Positions 1-7,359 of a DNA stretch of 64,000 bases are shown piece by piece. Under the pieces are notes generated by a model. The model saw only the letters and a program-made list of their open reading frames with translations. It did not search any database and was not told the DNA's origin. The stretch lies in the NCBI GenBank assembly GCA_008638375.1, contig CM018052.1, positions 26,133,071-26,197,070 of the forward strand, written 5' to 3'. Made by a program: the position numbers and the translations under genes. Positions within the stretch are counted from its first letter, which is position 1. Each line of letters begins with the position of its first letter. The DNA is from Nyssa sinensis. Lineage: Eukaryota > Streptophyta > Magnoliopsida > Cornales > Nyssaceae.

Positions 1-1633
1 TTTGAATTTCCCCCCAATGTGACTTGCAGAGTTCCAGGACCCATGGACCGTCCCCAAGATGTTAAAGCCGGGGAGATTTGCGTTTTCCTTGCCTGGTTTG
101 AAATGGGCTTAAGGCTTCCATTGCCGGATTTAGTCAGGCAATTCTTTTGCTGGTTCAAGCTCTGCCCTGCCGACCTGAATCTCAATAGCTGGCGGCATCT
201 TCTAGGATTTATGGTGCTGGGGCATCTGAACAAAGTGGAGGTGTCTCTGGACTTGATCCGTAGCAATATGGATCTGAAGTTCAAGCAGGCAGAAGGCCTG
301 TATTATATGTCCTTCGAGAAGGGGTTCCGACCCCTGTCTTCCGTTCCTACTTCCAACAAGACGTGGAAGAAGTGGTACTTCTTCGTTGGAGGAGGATGGG
401 AGCATACGGACTTTCAGGCCGGAGAGATCTCGTCGTTTCCTTGTGTTACGGGCCATAGGGGTGAGACTTATTCTCTTGGGTTTACTTTAGCTTTGCTTAT
501 ATCCTCAGAACTGACAAACTTGGTATTTTTCATTTCGTTTGTGCAGTCAAGAGTGCTCGGAAGAGGCCCAAGTTTACTAAGGCTCTGCAGGATCAGTACC
601 GGGTTTTGCTTTCAACTTCTAACCGGGCTCATACTGTTATCGTCACTCCGGACCAAGTGATGGCCACCCGTAGCGCAGAGTTGAAGAGGAGGCTAGCCTC
701 GAGGTGGGAAGTGCCGAAGCCTCAAGTGGTGGGGGAGTCTTCCTCCCCAGCTGAGCCTGATGCTCCTTTAGAAGTGAAGAGAAGGAGATTGATCTCTGGT
801 TCCCCTGAGCCCTCCCCTGCCGAGGCTGAGGAAGCCGAGCCTGCCATTCCTGTATCGGCTGTTCCTCCTGGTCCGAGCAAGAGGTCTAGGAAGGGGAAAG
901 CTCCTGCCGCTCCTTCTGAGCCATTTGTTGAGCCGGATTATCAAATTGCCAAGAAGGCATTTGATCGAATATGGGCTCAGGGCCCACATCGGTACAGAGG
1001 GGATGATCCCTCCAAACTGATGACTGAGATGATGACTCTCCAGATGAAGGTAACTTCTGAAGCCTTTCCTTGGCCTTTTGTTTGCTCATTTGTTTCGCTC
1101 TAATTTATCTGTCTTGCTTTATACAGAGCATGCATAGTTTAGCTGCTCTGATGGTGACCCCCATGGGCCTTGAGGAGGCCGAGAAGCTAAGGACAGAGGT
1201 GGACGAGATGAGACTGGAGCTCGGAACAGCCCGTTCCAAAATTCAATCTGCTGAAGAGAGTCTGGAGAGAGCTACCACCAGCCTTAAGGTGGCAGAGTCT
1301 GAGAGGGATATATTTGCTCGGACGGTTGAGAGGCTTGAGGCGGAGCTGGTTGGTCTCCGTAGTTCCATTGACCAGAGGGTTCAGGAGGCAGTTGGTCAAG
1401 CCAAAGCTGAGGCTGAGATGGAATTAAAAGAGGAAGTTGATCAGATGGGTGATGACCTGATCCTGCTCGGCTTTGAGAATTTCCGAACTAGATTCCAACT
1501 TCAGTTCCCGGACTTTGACGTGTCATCAATCGTTCCTCCTGAACCCACCTTATCTCGTCCTGATCCGGATAAGACTGCTGGGGCTCGTGCCCTTAATTTG
1601 GAAGAGGATGCAGGCCCCTCTGGGAAATCCTGA
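1..1633 (+). CDS. Antisense accessory protein of Tat element (putative gypsy-type transposon protein), 5' partial, three exons
   Basis: The frame is open from base 1, so the start lies left of the window. Two GT-AG introns join three open frames in phase: exons 1-460, 547-1049 and 1127-1633, with introns 461-546 (GTGAGA...GTGCAG) and 1050-1126 (GTAACT...ATACAG). About 489 residues are visible. The N-terminal part (first ~150 residues, with WRHLLGF and SNKTWKKWYFF) resembles the plant domain called putative gypsy type transposon (Transposase_28, by recall). The middle is proline- and basic-rich (KRSRKGK), and the last ~130 residues are heptad-rich and likely coiled coil. It lies antisense and convergent to pol. 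Decayed copies sit at the same place in the two other elements. Its function is unknown, and it is not a proven transposase. The exon model is inferred from frame and splice consensus only. Confidence 0.75.
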
Positions 1634-2336
1634 GGCTTTTATAGGCTTTTGCCCCTTTTTTTTTTTTTTTTTTTTTTGATGTAGTGAATACATTTTCCCT
1701 TCTGATCAATAAGATTGACTTTTCTTCAGATTCTGCTTGTATTTTTCCTTCTTATGAATTTTGTTGCAAGTGCGGCTGCTCTGAACCCTTTGCATGCTAG
1801 ATCAAATAGTTGCTTTCTTAATCTTCAATACTTGTCATGGAATAGTGAATATAGATCTGCCTTATTAAAATAAGAAGAGAAAGTAGATATAGCCAGATGG
1901 ATAGAGCCTGACAGAGCGGGAGTGGGCCCTTGTAGAGTTCTGAGATAGACTGCTCTGAATTAAGAGTCGGTGAGGTTAACCGAGCAGCTTGTGCTCGTTA
2001 TTATGATGCTCGGTATGCTGAGTACACGGGATTGGGATATATCCGATCTGCTTGGTCTTTGTTACGTGTCTTGACCTGTTATGAAATAGTTAAGACCAGT
2101 AGGTCTGAATGGGGGTCTATTTACTTTAGACTTTGTTCCCCTCTTTATTAATTTGGGAGCTTTAGTACTGGACTGCGGTCTATGTCTTGAGAATTCTGCA
2201 CTCTGTCTCTTGGTATATTGAAGAGGCTTATTTAATGCACCGCTTAGTCATTTGACCGTCGTTTGGGTTTTCAAGGCCACTCTCTTTTTCACCGTTGCGA
2301 CGGTTCAGTTGGGTGGCTTTTTGGATTCCAAGGGTC
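1634..2336 (+). other. Internal spacer of copy 1 downstream of the antisense gene
   Basis: No convincing gene. It starts with a T-run (about 1656-1678) after the antisense stop, followed by AATAAG at 1707-1712, a plausible 3' end region for the antisense transcript. The rest is moderately GC-rich, non-repetitive element DNA with no counterpart of this length in copies 2 and 3. Confidence 0.5.
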
Positions 2337-2345
2337 TATATATAT
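2337..2345 (+). promoter_or_regulatory. Candidate TATA box of an extra plus-strand unit in copy 1
   Basis: TATATATAT lies about 100 bases before the ATG of the 126-codon frame at 2444. Its setting (GGGTCTATATATATGG, after a GACCGTCGTTTGG stretch) loosely resembles the antisense-gene promoters of copies 2 and 3 (GGTCTTATAAATA after GTCGCCGGTTGG). This suggests a duplicated promoter module. Homology was judged by eye only. Confidence 0.4.
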
Positions 2346-2443
2346 GGAAACGGGGCATACGGTTGTGCTCAACCCTTTTGCTCCCCGATTTGTTCGTGAG
2401 AGAAACCTCATATGCTGCCGGAATTTCTCCCATTCGTCCGGAG

Positions 2444-2824
2444 ATGATGGAAGATTCCTTGCCTGAGTTAGGAATAATGAGCCTGTGGCCGAGAGTTAAC
2501 CTCCCCCTTTTTTCAGTCTCCAAGGAAGGATTGAAGGAGGTCCAAGTCTTCTTGTTTCCTCTGGCATCCGGTCGAGATTTCTCCGATTGGTGGTGGCCCC
2601 TCCCTGATTCAACCGAGGCCTGGGGTGTTGGTGATGAAGACGAAGGTGAGTTGCCTTCCCTTCCTCACGCTCTGTTAGAGACCCTTGCACTAAGTGGCTG
2701 GGGTGAAACAGACGGTGTGAAGAAGAAGATTGAAGGTAGACTACCTTCCCCCCCCATGCGTCTTGGCAGAGACCCTTGCTTTACTCCTCTGAGGAGTCAT
2801 GCCGATTACAAAGGTGGAGAATGA
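2444..2824 (+). CDS. Hypothetical 126-aa protein inside copy 1
   Basis: An open frame begins with two adjacent ATGs (2444, 2447) about 100 bases after a TATA-like box and ends at a stop at 2822-2824. The frame stays open further upstream, so the start is a guess. The product is rich in Pro, Leu and Trp (SDWWWPLPDS) and carries an internal repeat: the stretch around GELPSLPHALLETLA returns as GRLPSPPMRLGRDPC, reflecting a DNA duplication of roughly 90 bp. I do not recognise a family. Copies 2 and 3 have nothing of this length between their antisense gene and hairpin array, so it is an insertion or recruited segment peculiar to copy 1. It may be non-coding. Confidence 0.3.
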   Translation: MMEDSLPELGIMSLWPRVNLPLFSVSKEGLKEVQVFLFPLASGRDFSDWWWPLPDSTEAWGVGDEDEGELPSLPHALLETLALSGWGETDGVKKKIEGRLPSPPMRLGRDPCFTPLRSHADYKGGE

Positions 2825-3029
2825 ATAGTCTCCTGAGGCTCAGAGCCCTCATCATCCGTTGGTCGTGGGACCAGTGATAGTGATGATGAAATGGCCTGGG
2901 CACTACTTGATGCAGATTGGGGTTCAGGGTTCCTTCCTTTCAAATGGAGCCGATGAAGGCGGTTTCGAAGGTTTTGGATCTTGTGCCCCTTTATCATCCC
3001 AGGAGAAGAGCCATTATGTTGCCAAGCGT
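2825..3029. other. Unannotated element DNA before the 12-bp array
   Basis: No gene that I can support. Open frames here are produced mainly by the neighbouring short tandem repeat. Confidence 0.4.
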
Positions 3030-3144
3030 AGCTTCTGTAATAGCTTCTGTAATAGCTTCTGTAATAGCTTCTGTAATAGCTTCTGTAATAGCTTCTGTAG
3101 TAGCTTCTGTAATAGCTTCTGTAATAGCTTCTGTAGTAGCTTCT
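3030..3144 (+). repeat. 12-bp tandem repeat (AGCTTCTGTAAT)n
   Basis: About nine and a half units of AGCTTCTGTAAT, with two units reading GTAGT instead of GTAAT. The unit is a multiple of three, so it creates long artificial open frames on both strands (SFCN or SYYR repeats), which I do not call as genes. Confidence 0.9.
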
Positions 3145-3469
3145 TGGTACTGATGTAAATCTTTTTGAGTTATTAATAAAGTTGAATTTTTTCTTTTCTG
3201 AGCTAATACTTTCTGTGAATGTGCTCTTTTGAAACTTAAGCATCTTCTAATGTGTTGCCGATTGTTCTAAAAACAAATCAAAAACTTTGAAAAATGCCAG
3301 AATCGAAGTACTTCACCTTTGGTTGAAACCATGGTGCTGATTTATTTGACAGATAAGTCAAATAATGTAAGTGTCAGATCCGAGGTATTCCGTTCTAGTA
3401 AACTTTAGTTGACAGGTGCTCGGAATTTCTGCCTTTGGATAGACTGGATTACAGAACCCGCTAGTTGGG
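3145..3469. other. Spacer between the two repeat arrays of copy 1
   Basis: AT-rich leader with AATAAA at 3175-3180, usable as a plus-strand polyadenylation signal for the 2444 unit. Nothing else recognised. Confidence 0.4.
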
Positions 3470-3971
3470 GATGGTCCAGGCTCTGAGGGCCTGTGCATTA
3501 ATAGATGGACCAAGTCATAAGACTTGTGCATTAATAGATGGACCAGGCTCTGGAGGCCTGTGCATTAATAGATGGACCAAGTCATAAGACTTGTGCATTA
3601 ATAGATGGACCAGGCTCTGGAGGCCTGTGCATTAATAGATGGACCAAGTCATAAGACTTGTGCATTAATAGATGGACCAGGCTCTGGAGGCCCGTGCATT
3701 AATAGATGGACCAGGTCATAAGACTTGTGCATTAATAGATGGACCAAGTCATAAGACTTGTGCATTAATAGATGGACCAGGCTCTGGAGGCCCGTGCATT
3801 AATAGATGGACCAGGCTCTGGAGGCCTGTGCATTAATAGATGGACCAAGTCATAAGACTTGTGCATTAATAGATGGACCAAGTCATAAGACTTGTGCATT
3901 AATAGATGGACCAGGCTCTGGAGGCTCGTGCATTAATAGATGGACCAGGCTCTGGAGGCCTGTGCATTAAT
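3470..3971. repeat. 33/34-bp hairpin tandem array of copy 1 (about 15 units)
   Basis: Units alternate irregularly between two types sharing the frame AGATGGACCA...TGTGCATTAAT. Type A (34 bp) has the arms CAGGC and GCCTG around TCTGGAG. Type B (33 bp) has the perfect arms CAAGTC and GACTTG around ATAA. The order by eye is A B A B A B A B B A A B B A A. The array sits between the 3' ends of the convergent pol (minus) and plus-strand genes. Homologous arrays with other arm sequences occur at the same place in copies 2 and 3. Confidence 0.95.
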
Positions 3972-4014
3972 AGATGAATAGTCTTAAGGAAGTATATAAA
4001 AAAAAGAAAATTTT

Positions 4015-7000
4015 TTATTGATAATACTTCCGCAAGTGTTCTACGTTCCATGGCCTAGGAACAGGTTTCCCAGTCGTGTCTTCAAGCCAGTAAGTGGTAG
4101 GTCGAACGACCTTCGTCACTTTGTAGGGGCCCTCCCAATTTGGTGACAATTTTCCCATGGTGGGATCCTTGGTGTTCTGAAAGACTCTTCTTAAGACGAA
4201 GTCTCCAACTTGGAAGCTGACTGTCTTGAGTCCTATCCTGGATTTATTGACCATTCTTTGTTGGTAGGCTTCCATCCTGATGCTGGCTTGATCCCTTCTC
4301 TCCTCGAGCAAATCCAAGTTCTCCATCAGCTGCTGATCATTGGATTCTTGCTCAAAGGCCTCAGTCCTCAGGGTTGGCATACCGATTTCAACCGGAATTA
4401 CTGCTTCTGTCCCATAGGCTAATGAGAAGGGTGTTTCAGAGGTGGGAGTTCTTCTGGTTGTACGGTAGGCCCAAAGGACTCCTGGGAGCTCTTCTGCCCA
4501 CTTCCCTTTGGCTTGTTCCAGCCTTTTCTTTAACCCATCAAGGATTGTTCGGTTGGTGACCTCTGCCTGCCCATTTGCTTGTGGATGGCCTGGAGAGGCA
4601 AAGTGCTGCCTGATGTTGAGATTTTCGCAGAATGCCTTGAAGCCTTTACCAGTAAATTGTGTCCCATTATCCGAGATAATTACACGTGGTATGCCAAACC
4701 TGCAGACAATATTCTTCCAGGTGAAGCTTTCGACTTCCTTTTCTGTAATATGCGTTAAAGGCTCGGCTTCGGCCCATTTAGAGAAGTAGTCGATAGCCAC
4801 CAGGAGGTACTTCCTGTTTGGAGATGCTCGTGGTAACGGGCCCACAATGTCCATTCCCCATTGAGCAAAGGGCCAGGGGCTAGGAATCGGGATGAGCTCG
4901 TGCTGAGGCTGGTGTTGGTACGAGGCGAATCTCTGACATTTGTCACACTTCCGAACATACTCTTTAGCCTGTTTCAGCATGCCGGGCCAGTAGTAGCCCT
5001 GTGATAGAGCTCGGTGGGCTATAGTTCTGCCCCCATTGTGATTCCCGCAAATTCCCTCGTGAATTTCAGCCAAAACGTATTGTGACTCGTCTGGAGCCAA
5101 ACATTTTAACAGAGGTTGAGAATATGACCTCCTGTAAAGTTTGTTGTTCAAGATCAGGTACCGAGCCGCTCTGATTCGGATTCTCCTGGCTTTGTTTTTA
5201 TCCTCTGGGAGGAGCCCGGATCTTAGATACTGGAGGATTGGGGTCATCCAGCTCTGGGACTGTTCATCAACTTGAGCAACTGATGCTCCCTCAATGCTGG
5301 ATCCTGGCTGAAAAGAGATTTTAACGGTGGAGTCTGTTTCAGACTTGAGGCGGGAGGCCATGTTAGCCAGAGCATCTGCTCTGCAGTTCTGACTTCTCTC
5401 AATCTTCTGGATAGTGAAAGTCTGGAAAGAATGCTTTAAATGGTTCACCAGTTCGGAGTACCGAAGCATCCTGTCATCCTTAATGGCAAACTCTCCCAAA
5501 ACTTGGCTTACTACCAGTTGGGAGTCAGAGAAGACATCGAGGTTCTGAGCCTCGCATTCCAGGGCAAGCTTCATCCCTAAGATTAGGGCCTCATATTCAG
5601 CTTCATTATTAGAAGCTTTAAATCCCAGGCTGACTGCTTTTTTCGACGTAAGACCATCAGGGGACTGTAGCACCAGTCCTACCCCTGATCCTTGATCGGT
5701 TGACGATCCATCAATATATAGCAGCCAGGTTCCTGTAGTTTCGGCGATTTGTGCTTTGTTCTGCAGTGCCGGGGTGAACTCGGCTACAAAATCGGCTAAG
5801 GCCTGCCCTTTGATGGAGTTTCGGGGTACATATGCTATGTCAAACTCCCCTAGCTCCACAGACCACTTGACCAATCTTCCCGATACCTCGGGTTTCCTCA
5901 GTATTGACTTTAGAGGATAAGCAGTTGGAATCTCAATTGGATGGGCCTGGAAGTAAGGTCGGAGCTTTCGGGCTGATACGACCAAGGCATAGGCCAGCTT
6001 CTCTACTTCTGGGTATCTTCTTTCCGTGTCGAGTAGTGCCCTACTGACGTAGAATATAGGCCTCTGTACTCCTTTGTCCTGTCTGATTAGTGCGGAACTG
6101 ACCGCGTTCTCAGAGACTGCTAGGTACAGGAGCAGCTTTTCTCCTTGTACAGGTTTTGACAGGAGCTCTGGAGAGGCTAAATACTCCTTTAGTTCTTGGA
6201 AGGAATGCTCGCATTCTTCTGTCCATTGCAAAGCCTTGCCGCCCTTTAGAGCTTTGAAGAAAGGTAGGCAGCGATCGGTGGACTTGGATATAAATCTGCT
6301 CAATGCGGCGACTCTGCCGTTCAGTGCCTGAATCTCCTTTCTGGTCTTTGGCGACTTCAGTCCAATCAGGGCTTGGATCTGAGTGGGATCTGCTTCGATA
6401 CCTCTTTGAGAGACGATGTACCCCAAGAATTTTCCCTTCGTAACTCCGAAGGTACATTTCGAGGGGTTGAGCTTCATCTTGTGCTGTCTGAGGATATCGA
6501 AGGTCTGGGCTAAATGCTGGAGGTGGCTGCCTTTCTGGAGGCTCTTTACCAGCATGTCGTCGATGTATACCTCCATGGTGCTGCCAAGCAGTGGGCTGAA
6601 CATCTTGTTCACCAACCGTTGGTAAGTGGCTCCAGCATTCTTTAAACCGAAAGGCATCACTCTGTAGCAATAGAGTCCTCTTTCGGTTATGAAGGCGGTC
6701 TTTTCCTGATCTGGAGGGTACATCTGGATCTGGTTGTATCCAGAGTAGGCGTCCATGAAACTCATAAGCTCATGCCCTGCAGTGGCGTCAACCAGTTGAT
6801 CTATTCTTGGTAGTGGGAAGCTGTCCTTGGGACATGCTTTGTTAAGGTCTGTATAGTCGACACAGACTCTCCACTTGCCGTTCTTCTTCTTGACGAGCAC
6901 AGTGTTGGCTAACCACTCGGGATAAAAAACTTCCCGTATCATCCTGGCGTCCAGCAACCTCTGGACTTCTTCGTTTATAACCCGATGCCGTTCGGGAGCG

Positions 7001-7356
7001 ATCGGTCTTCTCTTCTGTCTGACCGGGGGGTGGTCTGGATCTACCATTAGTTTGTGAGTTATCAGATTAGGATCTATTCCCTCCATGTCCCTAGTCTCCC
7101 AAGCAAAGATAGAGAGGTTGTTCTTCAGAAACCTGACTATCTTTTCCCGCTCGGCGGGGGCAAGGTCTGGACCGATATACAAATAACGCCCCTCTGCTCC
7201 TGAACTGACCAGTATCTTGATGGGCTCGCCAACAGGCTTGGCTTGACTATCACGCCCCCTTGGGCTCAGGGGTTCTTCAACGCCGGATGGGCAATCTTCC
7301 ACCTCGGGAGTGTGAGTGAAAACCGGATCTGCACGGTCCCGAGTGTACTGTAATTG
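4015..7356 (-). CDS. pol: Tat-clade Pol polyprotein: RT, RNase H, aRNH, integrase (readthrough product)
   Basis: The frame is continuous with gag-protease, separated from it only by the UAG at 7357-7359. No ATG lies near its beginning (a GTG stands at 7302), so readthrough is the simplest route of expression. From 7302 it is 1095 residues. Reverse transcriptase has the YIDD catalytic motif near residue 246. A Ty3-type RNase H follows, then the extra RNase H of Tat elements (YIDGSSTDQGSGVG near 527, NNEAEYEALILGM, DSQLVVSQV). The integrase zinc finger (H-H-CDKC, near 785) and DDE residues follow: D in GMDIVGP, D in IISDNGTQF, E in QAEVTNR (about 818, 877, 914). All key residues are present and there are no internal stops. 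It makes and integrates the element's cDNA. Confidence 0.93.
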   Translation of the reverse strand, partial: QLQYTRDRADPVFTHTPEVEDCPSGVEEPLSPRGRDSQAKPVGEPIKILVSSGAEGRYLYIGPDLAPAEREKIVRFLKNNLSIFAWETRDMEGIDPNLITHKLMVDPDHPPVRQKRRPIAPERHRVINEEVQRLLDARMIREVFYPEWLANTVLVKKKNGKWRVCVDYTDLNKACPKDSFPLPRIDQLVDATAGHELMSFMDAYSGYNQIQMYPPDQEKTAFITERGLYCYRVMPFGLKNAGATYQRLVNKMFSPLLGSTMEVYIDDMLVKSLQKGSHLQHLAQTFDILRQHKMKLNPSKCTFGVTKGKFLGYIVSQRGIEADPTQIQALIGLKSPKTRKEIQALNGRVAALSRFISKSTDRCLPFFKALKGGKALQWTEECEHSFQELKEYLASPELLSKPVQGEKLLLYLAVSENAVSSALIRQDKGVQRPIFYVSRALLDTERRYPEVEKLAYALVVSARKLRPYFQAHPIEIPTAYPLKSILRKPEVSGRLVKWSVELGEFDIAYVPRNSIKGQALADFVAEFTPALQNKAQIAETTGTWLLYIDGSSTDQGSGVGLVLQSPDGLTSKKAVSLGFKASNNEAEYEALILGMKLALECEAQNLDVFSDSQLVVSQVLGEFAIKDDRMLRYSELVNHLKHSFQTFTIQKIERSQNCRADALANMASRLKSETDSTVKISFQPGSSIEGASVAQVDEQSQSWMTPILQYLRSGLLPEDKNKARRIRIRAARYLILNNKLYRRSYSQPLLKCLAPDESQYVLAEIHEGICGNHNGGRTIAHRALSQGYYWPGMLKQAKEYVRKCDKCQRFASYQHQPQHELIPIPSPWPFAQWGMDIVGPLPRASPNRKYLLVAIDYFSKWAEAEPLTHITEKEVESFTWKNIVCRFGIPRVIISDNGTQFTGKGFKAFCENLNIRQHFASPGHPQANGQAEVTNRTILDGLKKRLEQAKGKWAEELPGVLWAYRTTRRTPTSETPFSLAYGTEAVIPVEIGMPTLRTEAFEQESNDQQLMENLDLLEERRDQASIRMEAYQQRMVNKSRIGLKTVSFQVGDFVLRRVFQNTKDPTMGKLSPNWEGPYKVTKVVRPTTYWLEDTTGKPVPRPWNVEHLRKYYQ

Positions 7357-7359
7357 CTA
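7351..7359 (-). promoter_or_regulatory. Stop-codon readthrough signal UAG-CAA-UUA between gag-protease and pol
   Basis: On the minus strand the gag-protease stop reads TAG CAA TTA, followed by CAG TAC. This matches the CAR-YYA context that makes UAG leaky in tobacco mosaic virus and has been described for the SIRE1 env-like frame. pol is in the same frame with no ATG of its own near the junction. The same nine bases stand at the same junction in copy 2 (17547-17555) and copy 3 (29938-29946). Confidence 0.8.

Noticed and set aside
2806..3243. Open frames on both strands with SYYR or SFCN repeats
   Set aside because: They are a by-product of the 12-bp tandem repeat, whose length is a multiple of three.
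3470..3971. CRISPR-like array (regular palindromic repeats)
   Set aside because: There are no unique spacers; units abut each other, and the setting is a plant retrotransposon.
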